From the NCBI GenBank assembly GCA_963932465.1, contig OZ010799.1:279035164-279099163 (forward strand): 64,000 bases of DNA. Reading direction: 5' to 3'. The notes below the pieces were generated by a model. It ran no database searches. It saw only the letters and a program-made list of their open reading frames with translations, and was not told the DNA's origin. This DNA is from Maratus speciosus (lineage: Eukaryota; Arthropoda; Arachnida; Araneae; Salticidae). Positions 11,530 to 23,205 of this stretch are shown here, one piece after another. Position numbers and translations under genes: made by a program. How positions within the stretch are numbered: the stretch's first letter is position 1; every line of letters begins with the position of its first letter.

Positions 11530-12343
11530 CGTCGGACCTCGTTATCCCGATACCCAGTTTTCATGTCACTCCGCTTTTCACGTCAGTTTTACAAAGTCCC
11601 GATTTTCTGTATATGATTTTAATGTAAATAAACTCCGGATTTTACGTCGTTGAATAATTTTCAACTCCGGATATCCCGACGGTTTAGGAAAATTACCCAT
11701 TTTTTACAATTCATGTTTAAAGCACGTAAATCAAGCAGTAAGAATGGTCTTAGCAAAACGTTTTGCAAAAGTGTCTAAATTATAATTTGAGATAAATGAG
11801 AAATTTTACTTTAATCGTTTATCTCAATAAATAAACCCACATGAATGACCCACTTAAGCTCCAGATAGACGTATCAGTCTACTCGCGGTCTTTTTGTTCT
11901 GGTCAAGCGGCGCTTTCTTGTGGTTACACGCCGTTTTTCATCCAACTAAAACCGAAGCATTGCATTGCATTGAAACGATCAGGAATTATCTAACATCCAT
12001 TTCTGAAACAACGAATATTGATTACAATTCATTGCATATAATGAAAAAAGAATTTTAGAAAGCACATCCAGGGATAAGTAAACCTTAATTCATCAATATT
12101 TCATGTAAGTATTAAAAAAAATGTCATCATAAATCTGATTTTTATAATTTTCAATTTTGTTTTTTGTTTAATGATTTTTTATTGCTTAAAACTTGCAAGA
12201 ACAATTATGAATTTAAATTGTATTAAATTAGTTGAAAATACAGCATTTTATAAACATATTTTTCTCCAACTCCGGTTACCGCGACACTCTGCTTATGACG
12301 CACTTTTTCTGGTTATTAGAGTGTCGGGATAAAGAGGTTAGAC
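11530..12343. mobile_element. pogo/Tigger-like non-autonomous element
   Basis: Terminal inverted repeats CGTCGGACCTCGTTATCCCG (left) and GTCTAACCTCTTTATCCCGA (right, reversed). TA flanks lie at 11528-11529 and 12344-12345. A further TIR-like block (CCGGATATCCCGACGG) near 11660-11685 may mark an internal rearrangement. There is no transposase frame. Assignment rests on TIR style and TA duplication. Confidence 0.65.
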
Positions 12344-12374
12344 TATATTATATTAATATTATTATAGCATCTTA

Positions 12375-12721
12375 TGAACATGGAACTATGAATAAAGAAA
12401 AATATATCCACAAATTTGTCAATTTTCACTTGTAACCGGTTCCGTAAGGGCAGACTTCCACCTGTAAATTATACTACAAATTATCTTTTGATTTAAACGT
12501 CTTATTCATGCAGAATTTCTGTCATAATTAAGGCAATTCGTTTTTATTGCGGAAGTTTGCTCCAGTTTTAATCAGACTCTGCGGTTGCGCCATATTGGGA
12601 CTACATAAACAATCCTCCTGTTATTCTCAGTAAATACCACTAGAGCAAATGTCCACCAGGAAAAACGAAGAAAACTTTTTGCCTTATTTACGATAGAAAT
12701 ATTGCACGAATAAGACGAAAG
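12375..12721 (-). repeat. family X copy, first part (split by Y)
   Basis: Diverged but collinear with the left arm of the first palindrome: GAACATGGAACTATGAATAAAG, the ACTTCCACCTGTAAATTATA block, GTCATAATTAAGGCA and the CACCAG-type modules appear in the same order. It stops at the edge of element Y and resumes at 20594, so Y inserted into it. Confidence 0.6.
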
Positions 12722-14223
12722 GGGTCTAGCAAGGGATAAGCATTGCAAAACGGCCGATGTTTGAAATAAAATGTGTGGTAAGGCTTACCGTGAAAATGCA
12801 ATATAGAGTGTTTTTAGCCTCTGATCTTGAACTGTCCTTGAGGTAATCGGGAAATTATGCGCCGGCGCCACAATTTTTAAAATAAGTTTTTCTCAAAAAA
12901 AATATACAAGTTAAATAAATGAAACCAACACCAATTTTTGAAGATTATATTAGTTGATATATATTTTTCCAGATTTTTACACAAATTGTAACATTGAAAA
13001 ATAAACGAAAATAGTTTTTAAAAATTTCTTTATTATAGCAATATTATACTTACACCAACCAAAAATTGCACAATAATTCTCGAGGTATGTACTTTAACCA
13101 AAAATAATTTCGTTATCGAAGATGCGCTTTTTGAGTTATATAACAAAAATTATGCTAATAACTTCTTAGACTTTTCCTATCTTTTCCTGTTTGAATTTGT
13201 ACAATTACGTGCCTATTATTGTTACTGAATAACAAGCACAATAAGTGGATTGCAAGTAAATACGTAACAGTGAGTAAATAATTAGGCACGTCGCTCATTT
13301 AACCCCTTGGATACATATTTGTTTCAAGGCGGCCACTGGAGTTTATTTTTATTTAAATTCCATCTCGCACCACTTTCTAAGAACAAAAAACTCTCATACA
13401 TCCTTTCACAACATGTGCAAGAAAAATATACTACAAAAAAGTTTTAAGGAATATAAAATAAATAAATAAAAGTAAAAAAAAAAGCAATTTAACAAATTAC
13501 AACGTCCATTTGGAAAATTATTTTTTCTAAGACTAAAATTTAAGACATAAAAAATCGCACGGAGTTGATCATACATTACGTACGCCATGAATTAAACATT
13601 AATAGTGTTATTACACGTAAAAATTGCAAGCGACAAAAATCGCCTGCGACTCGTCAGATTTCTTAAAACTTACGTATTATCCACCTGAAACTTACGTATT
13701 ATCCAAGCATTTCATTGGCTGTTCGGGAAAAGGATTTTCCATCGTCCAAGAAATCTGACGACCCATTTTAAATGAAATTTCATTCTTAAACTTCTAGACA
13801 TCCCACAATATTACTTTTTACACCGTCGTATAGAGAAAAAAATGCATTTTTAATTGCAATTTGTTTGAAAGCTGTATCTCAATTTGTTTCTAAGGGGCTG
13901 TTCAAATATTACGTAAGCATGTTTTGGGCAATTTTTGACCCCCCCTCCCCCCTTGTCAGCAGAAATAAGCAAATCGCAACCTCCCCCCTTAATAATTACG
14001 TAAGCAAATTGCAACCCCCACCCCACTTTTTTTAACAGTAATAGTTTAATTTAAAAAAAATTAAGACTTAATTCAAATTTTTAAAAAAACTCTACTCGAC
14101 TTAAAAAAAAATAATAAAAAATGTTTGTTTTATTTCCTTAGAATTCTATTTAAGAAAATTTTTAGATCACAATTTTAGAAGAACTTAGCCATTTGTAAAA
14201 TTTAAATTTGAACATGCCCATAT

Positions 14224-14837
14224 CTATTCCCGTGCTGACCACGGTTGCTCAAGCCATTTTTCCATATCTCTTATGATATTGGTTTCCAGTTTTACTTGAT
14301 TATCTTCATCGCTTTCTTTTCGGATGCAATCTTGATCAACTTCATCTTCATTGATCCACTCAACATCTTCCATATCTTCCACGAATTTTACGACGCACAT
14401 AAATTCATTTGCTCGACGAGCAGCAATTCTCAATGGTCGTATAAGGCAGGCCTTCTCGCTTTTTCACTGTGTTGAATTTTTTTGTGTCTGCTTGCTGACT
14501 TCTGAGATGCATGGTATTGGCCACAGCTTCCACACGTTCTTGCGGATAATTACGACTTTATGCAAGGGCAAAAATAGTCATACGGCATCTTTAAAAATCC
14601 CTTTGCTGTAATATTCAGATTTAAGGCCAGACAGAGACTTAAATTTATAAATTTCCCCTCCTCACTTGTAATGATGTCATTTGACGATTGTATCATTTTA
14701 ATTGGAGGAGGAATGAATCGTCCTTTTAATATACTAAATATTCCACTGCGTGCAGGAGAGTAACAATTCTTTTCTTCGCATTTTACAATTTGCAGCAAGT
14801 ATTGACTTTCTTGTACGTGCTTCGAATACCAAACCAA
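14224..14837 (-). pseudogene. decayed zinc-finger-like protein relic
   Basis: Two frames separated by a frameshift around 14430-14550. The first (14837-14550) encodes 95 residues including SQYLLQIVKC and PYDYFCPCIKS, then a stop. Just beyond, the same frame reads a C-x2-C ... H-x4-H pattern (TCGSCGQYHAS ... HKKIQH) like a C2H2 finger. The second frame (14433-14224) is acidic (VEDMEDVEWINEDEVDQD). I do not recognise the family. It lies inside the Harbinger-like element and may be its accessory protein. Confidence 0.4.
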
Positions 14838-15374
14838 GTCATAACCAAGAGAGTCTAGTTCGCCTGAATCAACATGTGTGGCAGTTTAACAACATATGTG
14901 CGCAATGTTTAAGATAGTAGTAGAAGTATAAGATACATTGTTTTCAATTCAATTGGATTACATTTCATTTTTAGTAAGGTACAAAATTTGAAAAGAGTTA
15001 GAAGATTATCTGCTACAAAACTTACATATTTTTAATTTTTCCCCCATGGATGCATTAATTTTCGAGTTATTTGAAAAGAAAAAAATAAGGTATAGCTTGG
15101 CTACGCCATATTTAAAAAGTAATAACTCGTTTTTTGACATTTCCTTGGTCTTTATTTATTGCCATACTGGCCATGTTTCGCCAAGGCTACTAGGTCATTT
15201 TATCTTATCTATCTTTTTTCCAATTTTTACAAGTAATTAGGTAAACTTAAAGTTATGATAAAATATATTTAAAATTTTAAGAATAAATTGATTATAATTA
15301 CCTTTATAAAATAATCAAGAAAGACTGATTTCGTTTTGGTTGCCTTTTGCAGTTCGTCCTCAGTTCTTTTTAAC

Positions 15375-15530
15375 ATCATACCTCTAACTCTTTGTCAGTT
15401 TTAGAACACTTTTTGTACTGCCACCACACATCATTAGCTTTACATTGGATATCCTTCAAAGGTTTATCTGATGCAGAATTTTTGAAACTTTCAAAGAGTT
15501 TTTTATACAAGATTTCTCGAAATTAAGACA
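15375..15530 (-). pseudogene. short coding relic, family unknown
   Basis: The minus strand reads about 50 residues with natural composition (FREILYKKLFESFKNS, KANDVWWQYKKCSK) before stops appear. It is upstream of the zinc-finger-like relic in the same orientation and probably belongs to the same broken gene. Confidence 0.35.
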
Positions 15531-16107
15531 TATTTCCGATTTCATTTATTTTAAACACCACTACACTACATTACTGAAAGGTTTTCAAAACTCACGAGAC
15601 ATCAGACAGTAGAGCAGTCGATCGCTATGGTTATGGGGTTCAACCACTTGAAAGAGGAGAAATGGGAATGAAGAAGATGGAATTTTACTTATGTTTTGGA
15701 AACTTTCCCTGAAAACTCGTAATGTCACAATACAACATATCGCATCGGTCCATTCAATTCTATTTCTATTCTATTCTCACAATTGGAAATAGTAGTAAGT
15801 TCTCAGAGATAATAAGCCCTCATGCATCAAACATGAGCAGTCACTCTAGATAAAAGAGATCGTTTATGTTTTCCTTATGCTGTCAAAATAGCTGACATCA
15901 GAACTTCAAGTTTAATGTTCTTTTGCTATTTCTTTTTTTTAATTTGAAATTTTTAATAGTTTTTTTTACAAGTTAAGAGATTTTGAAAATGTCTTACGTA
16001 AGCATCATTCAAACCCCCTCCTCCCCCTTGTCAGCAAAAATAAGCAAATCGCTAACCCCTCCTCCCCTCTAGGTGCTTACGTAATATTTGAACGGCCCCT
16101 AAGTTAT

Positions 16108-16258
16108 CATAGCTGCCAACATTTACGCTTTTTTCATACCACTAAAATTTTATAGAAAATATTATCTCATTCAATCGTCGAAATCTCATGATTAAAGAAG
16201 GCGAAAATCTCCTTAAAATTTTAGTGGTAGCCAAAAAGCGTAAAAGTTGGCAGCTATG
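16108..16258. mobile_element. 151-bp MITE, copy 1
   Basis: Starts CATAGCTGCCAAC and ends GTTGGCAGCTATG. The inverted termini continue through the ACGCTTTTT and TACCACTA blocks. Flanked by AGTTAT (16102-16107) and AGTTCT (16259-16264), a 6-bp duplication with one mismatch. The same length and ends occur at 19532 and 53669. Confidence 0.85.
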
Positions 16259-16948
16259 AGTTCTTATTTTTTTTTTTTTTGTAGTTTTTATTACTTTTTT
16301 GTCATAGTGGCAACAGAAGTATTCATCTCTGTTGAAAGTAAAGGGAAAATACAGATTACTGTTTCGACCAATCAGAAAACGAATAAAATGCGGATTCAAC
16401 CAATAGAAAGCGTCAGATATGCTTTTGATTTCCTACCCTGACGAGGACAATAACCATTTTTCCAAATGGCTAAAAAAGAGCCTATGGACAAATGCCTGAG
16501 GAGTCGCAGTCGTCAAATGTACCCAAGGGGTTAATAGAAAATAACATAACTAAAAAATAACAAATTTTCACTAGAGATGTTTTAAAATTTTTAAAAATAA
16601 ACAATGTTTTTTTCATCAATAAAACATTCTTAAGTTTCTCAATAGCAGAAATAGCGCACTTAAGAGGACAAGAGAAGTTCGCCTGTAAAGAAAAAATATT
16701 AGTCTCGTTAATTGTGCAGGTAAAGCTCAATAGGCTTGTTTTATGTGGCTATCATGGAAGGCGCGGTAAGCAAATGTTAACATATCATTTGTCAGATTTT
16801 TATTTTATTACCCTTTAAAGATGTACAGTACGCCAGAATAACAAATGTTTAGAAACACGATACAATCCTATAAGGAAGTGGTATGCATGGAAACATTCTC
16901 TGATATTTGCATACTGCTCATCCTGTCCGAGTGGAAATGTCACGAACT

Positions 16949-17634
16949 CAGGGCCTGATTAATGCACGGGCCTCCGGGGCCTCGGCCCTGGGCCCACCAA
17001 TTTCAGGGGCCCACAAATTTGTGTGTATTTTCTCACAATTTAAGTTTTTCCAATGTTTCCGTTTTATATTTTGATCCCTGACGTAAAAACAAAGTTTTAC
17101 TGTAATAAAAAACTTCCATATTTAATTTTTCTGTAAATGTCCTTTTCAATTTGAGTACCTATACTTTTCCAAACTTGCCGTATCCAGAAAATCAAATTTG
17201 GGGAAAATGCCAAAAACTGCATACTGTGTCTATTGGTTTCAATATAAACGAGGATTTTACAATGTCAGAATTATAGTTTAAAGTGATTACTCGACTATAT
17301 GGGAAAACACAATTTTTATGATTTTGGATAAGGCGAGTTTTGAAAAAGACGTCCTCATTTATTCTGCAACATAAACTGTAGATCATAGATGTTTGTGAAT
17401 TATGCAAATGCTTATTTGAGAAAGTGGACGGTAATTCATTTTTTTTATTATTCTTGTAAGTTATTTTTTTTTTTTTTTTTTTTTTTTGTAAACTTGAAAC
17501 TTTCACCCAAACAGTTTTGTCAGCTCATCAAATAAACCTACTTTTTTTTCTGAAAGTGTCGACGGGAATGGGGAGGTAGGGGGGCCCAACTTTTTAACAG
17601 GACCTGGGCCCAACTTCAGCTTGATCGGGCTCTG
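16949..17634. mobile_element. hAT non-autonomous element (686 bp)
   Basis: Perfect 8-bp target duplication CACGAACT at 16941-16948 and 17635-17642. Ends are CAGGGCCTGATTAATGCA and, reversed, CAGAGCCCGATCAAGCTG, both followed by GGGCC-rich subterminal sequence. CAGRG termini with an 8-bp duplication are typical of hAT. A T-run of about 22 is at 17465-17486. The 104-codon minus frame inside has no visible homology. Confidence 0.88.
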
Positions 17635-18062
17635 CACGAACTGACCAAACAATTGATAATAGCGTATTTTTGCAAATGCAAACAGGAAAAGCTAGAAATA
17701 TTTTAACAAGTTGTTAGCGTTATATTTTCTTGTAACCACAAAAAGCGCATGTTCGATTTTAACGATTTTCTTTCGGTTAAAGTACATTTCTTGAGAGTCA
17801 CATCACACAGGGAATATTGTTCAATTAAAAATTTTTAAAACAGCTGTACTGAAAATTTGTTATTTTTGAGTTATGCCATTTCCTATTAACCCCTTGGGTA
17901 CATTTGACGACTGAGACTCGTCATGTATTTGTCCACTGGCGCTTATTTTTTTATATTCTACTAGAGGGCTCTGCCCTCTACGAGCTACGCTCGCCAACCC
18001 CCGTTCGTACACACCAAAATCCAAAAAGCACGCTAATTTGATCGGCTTTTAAAATATTGAAT

Positions 18063-18101
<39 letters not shown>

Positions 18102-19021
18102 GCGATCTCTCTGTAAACGGGTTTCCATTCGTTTTCCTTGGATTGGGGATTTTTAAGACCAAATCTGCTGTTGTTAAGAGATACAATGGCTGGTTTCGTA
18201 TTTAATTAAAAAAATAGTTAAACATTTGAAAATAAGCTAATGTAAAATGAATTAAGTAAACAGTGTCATTGTCTCCTGGTATTTTTTAACAGCGCTATAA
18301 GATAGTTCTTTTAAATAAGCCATTTTAAATGTATCGTTTTAAATCTGACGTAATTTACACCAAACTTTTATTTCTCTCATTAATACTCAGGTGAAAATAC
18401 TTTTGTTGTTAGAAGGAAATATTATTTGCGCTGTCTTCGAATTCACGATAACAGTTGAAAAGATTATCTAAAAATATCTCGCGCAAATATATTTTTTAAT
18501 TTAAATTGTTTTGCCGTATGTTTTGGGCATTTTAAATATGACGTAATTTCCTCCATTTACAAGTTTTAACGCATAATAATTTTTTTATTTTAACATTTTG
18601 TTTCTCTTTTACAATTGAAGTGTAAATATGGTGCTTATGACGTAATTTTCCTGCTTTTAACATGTAATCATTTAATTCTAATTTTAATGTTTTTTTCCTG
18701 TTTATAATAGTCACGTATAAATAAATTTTTAATTTGAAGTAAACATTATTGTTTGCGCTGTTTATACAATTGGCAACAGTTTAAATTAATCACATTTTCT
18801 AAAATATATAAAAAATATCTCTCGAAATGCTGAAAATTTGAAATTAAAATAGAAGTAAAACCTCAAAAAATGAGCCAAATAAAAAAAAAAAAATAAATGC
18901 AATCTGCACACCGGGAACTTATAACGTATAAAATGATCTAAAAATGATTAAATTCTCATGTATAGTTTTTGCTACAATAAAACTTTTTTAATGGAAAGAT
19001 TTTGTCCAACTTTAGCATTAA

Positions 19022-19435
19022 GAGGCTACTTCAATCAAATGGAAAGACCCGTTCGCTAATGTTAATCCTATGGAAGAAATTTATAAAGATATCTCGGTCG
19101 CATTTCAATATTTTTAAATGATTTCTTTTGCATTGAATAGTTGAGATCGATCTGTATGCAGGCCGTTTTTTACTTTTTCGATTTTGTTTACAGGTATTTC
19201 TTATGAGGACACTTTCATTTTCGGAACCGGTTTTGAAAGTAAAAGCAACCTTATTAAAATTATCTACAATCAAAGTCGAAAAAGTAAACAACGGCCTGCA
19301 TACAGATCGATCTCAACTATTCAATGCAAAAGAAATCATTTTAAAATACTGAAATGCGACCGAGATATCTTTATAAATTTCTTCCATAGGAATAGCATTA
19401 GCGAACGGGTCTTTTTGCGTGACTGAAGTAGGGCC
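19022..19435. mobile_element. TTAA-flanked foldback element (414 bp)
   Basis: Two arms of roughly 190 bp are near-perfect inverted copies, sharing GACCCGTTCGCTAATG and ACAGATCGATCTCAACTATT. TTAA flanks lie at 19018-19021 and 19436-19439. Helitron copy 2 has the uninterrupted site near 43860. The mirrored short frames on the two strands are a by-product of the palindrome. The TTAA duplication suggests piggyBac or Kolobok mobilisation. Confidence 0.82.
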
Positions 19436-19531
19436 TTAAATATCTCTTAAAATAATTCTTCGATTTGAAATCTGTCTGCATCAGCGTGTTTATCAAATAT
19501 TTCTCCATAATACCACCGATTTTCATATTTT

Positions 19532-19682
19532 CATAGCTGCCAACTTTTGCGCTTTTTTAGTACCACAAAAATGTTATGGAAATTTTCGCCTTCTTTAATC
19601 ATGAGATTTCGTCAATTAAACAAGACAAATTGTACTATAAAATTTTAGTGGTAGGAAGAAAGCGTAAAAGTTGGCAGCTATG
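19532..19682. mobile_element. 151-bp MITE, copy 2
   Basis: Starts CATAGCTGCCAAC, ends GTTGGCAGCTATG, with exact 6-bp duplications TATTTT at 19526-19531 and 19683-19688. It is nested in Helitron copy 1, and copy 2 of the Helitron lacks it. Confidence 0.88.
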
Positions 19683-20593
19683 TATTTTTGTATGCAACAG
19701 CTTTTTTAATATTAACGAAGAAAGGACGTGCTTAAGCATTCAAATTGGATGCCGATCTACCGGGAATATCTACGCAGATTTTCATTGGTCCATTTCCAAA
19801 TCAAAACTTTTTTTTATGTATAGAAGGATTCATACCACTATTTAAAGGAAAACGTTTATGTAGTATATTTCTCTTACACATTTTGTCAATGCGTATATGA
19901 GAGATTTTTGTTTTCAGAAAGTAGTGCGAGATGGAATTTAAATAAATTTTTAAAAAAAATGTCAGCGACCGTCCTGAAAAAAGTATGCATCCAAGAGGTT
20001 AAACGAGCGACATACCTAATTATTTACTGACTGTTATTTATTTACTTACAACCCAATTGTCGCACTTGTTACCTCTATCCAGTAACAATAATACTCGCGT
20101 AATTATAAAAATTCAAACAGGGAAAAATAGGAAAATTCTAAGAACTTGTTAGCATTGTTTTTGTTACAACTCAAAAAGCGAATCTTCGATTTTAACGAAA
20201 TTATTTTTGTTCAAAGTACATACCTTGAACATTATTGTGCATTTTTTGGTTGGTATAAGTATAATATTACTGTATTAAAAAAATTAAAAAATTACGTTTA
20301 ATTTTCAATGCTAAAAAGTGTGTAAAAATCTGTATAAAATATATAATATGAACTAATATATTCTTCAATACTTGGAATTGGTTTCATTTATTTAATTTAT
20401 ATACTTTTCGAGCAAAACATATTTGAAAAATAGTGGCGCCGGCGCCTACTTCACCGATTGTCTCAATGAAAGTTCCAGATCAGAGGCTAAAAGCACTATG
20501 TATTACATTATCATGGTAAACCTTATTACCACGCATATTGTTTCAAACATCGTTCATGGGGGGCCATTTTCCTATGCTTAACCGGCTAGACCC

Positions 20594-21003
20594 TTTCTAC
20601 TCAAATTCACGGGTGGAAGTTTTCCGAAGTGGTAATCAGGCTTTGTTGATCCGATGTAAACAAACAACCACCATCTTATAGCTACATCCTCTGTTACTAG
20701 GCTCTCAACTGGTAGACAATACATTGTATGTCCAGTGGTATAGCGTAAGGGTGAGGAGCTGGATCATTTTACTATCAGCATTATTATATAGGGCTTTATT
20801 TTTAATTTGGCTTAATTTAAAAGGCTTTATTTAATCATTAAACGTCATACGATTAAACAAAGCAAAATTAAGCGTACAATAATACTGGTAACAAAATTAT
20901 CCACATCTCCTTTAAGCTACACCACTGTGTATTTCTCATAATCTTTATTCATAGTTATATTATTATCATATGAAGAGCACCGATGATAAAGGTGATATGT
21001 GAG
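20594..21003 (-). repeat. family X copy, second part
   Basis: Continues the X copy interrupted at 12721. ACTTCCACCCGTGAATTTGA-type and CCACCATCTTATAGCTAC blocks (minus strand for the first), then CTCAACTGGTAGACAATAC, match the order seen at 740-930. It is interrupted by a hAT MITE and ends near 21003, beside a segment repeated inverted around 21955-22005. Confidence 0.55.
20733..20927. mobile_element. hAT MITE (195 bp)
   Basis: Ends CAGTGGTATAGCGTAAGG and, reversed, CAGTGGTGTAGCTTAAAGG. An 8-bp duplication, TGTATGTC (20725-20732) and TGTATTTC (20928-20935), has one mismatch. It interrupts the X repeat. Confidence 0.8.
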
Positions 21004-21023
21004 AAAAAAAATTGCGTTAATTA

Positions 21024-21792
21024 CAGTAAAACCTTCCTAAAGCGACTGCGTTCCGTTCCAATAAATATTGGTCGCTCCAAGAGGTGATCTCTTAATGGAG
21101 GTCATGTTTAAATCTAGATTTTAATTGTTGAAAAAAAGGTAACAATTAGTGTTACTAAAATGTATTTTTCACATTAGGAAAAAAATATAAAAATTTAAGC
21201 ATCAAAACAAAAGTTAATTATATAAGTTAATTACTATACAGTTTAAAAAATGAATACATTGACGTTTGATTTGATTTTATGGTTTATCTTTTATAACTTT
21301 TATTTCCAAGTCCTTTCGAAGTTCAGTAAATAAATGCAATTTTTTTTTTTTTTTTCGTACGGAACAAATAATGACGATTTCATTAATTTATCTATTTCTT
21401 TGAAAATTTCCTGACAGAATAGGCCAGAGGTGTTTATTCACAGTCATTTTTAATTTGTCACCATTGTTAAATTCATTGCTGAAAAAGGCACAAACGGTTT
21501 TAAACACTTAAAAGTTACCGGAATTTAAAAAAATCTAAATTTAGTTTAGAATTTTAATGAACTCTCCGGAATTACTTTTCTAATAAAACCTTCTTCAAGC
21601 AACCAGGAAAAAACGGAATTTGTTTTTTTTTTTTTTTTTTTTTTTCTTCAAATAAATTGGTCGATCATTGAGGGAGTTCAACTGGGATGGTCTCTGAATG
21701 GAGGTAAAATTAGTATTAAGCCTACGGGAATAAATTTCGTTCCACGAAAAAATGATCGTACAGGGAGGTGGTCGCACAGGGAGGTTTCACTG
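21024..21792. mobile_element. pogo/Tigger-like MITE (769 bp)
   Basis: Ends CAGTAAAACCTTCCTAAAGC and, reversed, CAGTGAAACCTCCCTGTGCG, with TA at 21022-21023 and 21793-21794. Subterminal GGTCGC/GGAGGT blocks repeat on both sides. No transposase frame is visible. Confidence 0.78.
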
Positions 21793-21794
21793 TA

Positions 21795-22057
21795 TATGAT
21801 TAAGACAATCAGTGGTCCTCTGTCATCTGTTAAATTACCATTTGAAAAAAACCTAATACTGACAGAGATTTTAATTGATAAAGGAGGCATTTGACAATAA
21901 ATGCAAATAGATATTTGGAACTTTACAGCTTATTTTCTCAACATGATGATTGTGTCACTTGCCACCTTTATCATCTGAGCTCATCATATTCATCATATTA
22001 CTAACATAATGTAATATATTTGTTATTCATTTGGAAATATAGTTTCCCGCAACTCAA

Positions 22058-22107
<50 letters not shown>

Positions 22108-22440
22108 AGATAATGTCATGGTATACATCAGCCACGCTTAAAAAATAACTAAATAAATAAATAAATAAATACATGTGTTTGAAATGAAATCTTTTTTAAT
22201 GTCACTGTATAAAAAAAAAACTATTCTATAACAACCGTAGTCTTGACAGCAGCAAAATTATTTACAAAAAATATACTTTATTAAACTGACACGGAGTCTC
22301 TAACTTAATAAAAATAACATTTTTTGAAACAAATATCTTCAGGGATTTAAAACAGTTGAATGACTTAACGAAAATGTGAAAATCATACAGCATGTCAAAA
22401 TATAAGTTAACGTAAATGAAATTAAAGACTTTTTTCTTCT
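21795..22440. other. no gene; long homopolymer and AT tracts
   Basis: Contains a T-run of more than 40 bases around 22063-22104, an (AAAT)n tract near 22150, and otherwise unassigned AT-rich sequence. Confidence 0.5.
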
Positions 22441-23060
22441 TTTGCGTCTTTAGAAAAAAAAAAAAATTCTTTTTCACAAAAGATATGAAGAACTGAAAAG
22501 CGTTTTTTGTTCCACCTTTCAGGGCAATTTATTTTTTCCACTCTCTTTTGATCAGGATAGAGAAATCAAAGCTATCGGTTTGCTTATCTATCGATTTCCT
22601 CAACGATAAAAAAGTTTACATTGTAAAGATTTCAAACTTTAATTAAACGATATTTTTCAATCCTTATGGTAAGAACGCATTATCATTCTTTAATTCGTTT
22701 TCAACACTTAATATAATAATTTTAGTTTCAGTGCTCTGATTCTTAAAATGCTGAACTGTAATTGAGCGTAAAATAAAAGAAAAAAACGCTTCATCTGTAT
22801 CATTTGAGAAAGATATATTTTTCACAAAAGATTTGAAAAACTGAAAAGCATTTTCTGCTTCATTAAGAAATAACTTTTCCTTTTCAATATATTTTGATAT
22901 GAATAAGAATTGAAAGTTACTACTTATTTAGCGACCGATTTTAATTAACATTAAAAACTGTAAGTTCTAAAGACTTCAAATACTAATTAAAACTTTCCTT
23001 GTAAAATGAAATATTTATATTTCTTTCTTTTGACATTTGATATAATAATTTTAGTACTTG
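22441..23060. repeat. satellite-like repeat, isolated units
   Basis: About two diverged units of the repeat that dominates 36.8-57.8 kb. Recurrent blocks are TTTTCACAAAAGATATGAAG/AACTGAAAAGC, the TTTGATC(A/G)-type block, a stretch like CTTATCTATCGATTTCCTCAAC, and TTGATATAATAATTTTAG. They are separated from the main array by the Tigger/BEL complex. Confidence 0.6.
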
Positions 23061-23163
23061 CGTATTGTCAGTGCCATTAGACCCAAAATTAGCTGTGAAT
23101 TACTAATAATATTTAAATCATTAATAATATATATGTATATATATATTATTTAAATACATTTAT

Positions 23164-23164
<1 letters not shown>

Positions 23165-23205
<41 letters not shown>

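Larger units (their letters stand above)
13894..16099 (-). mobile_element. PIF/Harbinger-like TIR element with decayed genes
   Basis: Terminal inverted repeats GGGGCTGTTCAAATATTACG (left) and GGGGCCGTTCAAATATTACG (right, reversed), followed by C-rich subterminal blocks on both sides. A 3-bp TAA duplication flanks it at 13891-13893 and 16100-16102, and a TWA duplication fits PIF/Harbinger. Minus-strand coding relics lie inside. I saw no recognisable DDE transposase, so the assignment comes from TIR and duplication only. Confidence 0.6.
13303..16530. mobile_element. P1: TTAA-flanked piggyBac-like element, interrupted
   Basis: Starts CCCCTTGGATACAT and ends ATGTACCCAAGGGG, flanked by TTAA at 13299-13302 and 16531-16534. 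The terminal CCC following TTAA fits piggyBac-type elements. Its body is split by a Harbinger-like element (13894-16099) and a 151-bp MITE. Around 13620-13770 there is a smaller inverted repeat (CGTCAGATTTCTTA against AAGAAATCTGACGA). Its outer end matches the outer end of P2, and its inner end (GGGTACATTTGACGACTG) matches the inner end of P2. Confidence 0.7.
17961..19828 (-). mobile_element. non-autonomous Helitron, copy 1
   Basis: In element orientation it starts TCCTTCTATACATAA (19828) and ends in a GC hairpin directly followed by CTAG (17961). An A precedes the start and a T follows the end, as expected for Helitrons. It is collinear with copy 2 at 42811-44106. After removing the nested TTAA foldback (418 bp with duplication) and the 151-bp MITE (157 bp with duplication), 1,293 bp remains against 1,296 bp in copy 2. 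There is no Rep/helicase gene. An A-run of about 30 is at 18069-18098. Confidence 0.85.
17890..19998. mobile_element. P2: TTAA-flanked element, mirror partner of P1, split by a Helitron
   Basis: Starts CCCCTTGGGTACATTTGACG and ends ATGCATCCAAGAGG, flanked by TTAA at 17886-17889 and 19999-20002. It lies in the right arm of Y, facing the opposite way to P1. Only about 241 bp is its own sequence: 17890-17960 and 19829-19998. The rest is a Helitron copy. Confidence 0.7.
12722..20593. mobile_element. element Y: 7.9-kb palindromic element, heavily invaded
   Basis: Begins GGGTCTAGC and ends GCTAGACCC. The arms 12722-13298 and 20003-20593 are inverted homologues, sharing the rare core GCGCCGGCGCC and the stretch near AAAAAGCG...CTTCGATTTTAACG. 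The homology continues 80-100 bp further inward on the far sides of the insertions P1 and P2 (16535 onward and up to 17885). The middle segment also holds extra diverged copies of arm sequence in inverted order. I found no transposase in Y itself and no clean target duplication, so its superfamily is unknown. Confidence 0.6.

Noticed and set aside
14245..14611. Plus-strand frames of 76 and 86 codons
   Set aside because: They lie opposite the minus-strand zinc-finger-like relic and have no composition or motif of their own.
19031..19426. Pair of near-identical proteins on opposite strands
   Set aside because: They are the two arms of the foldback element read in mirror image.
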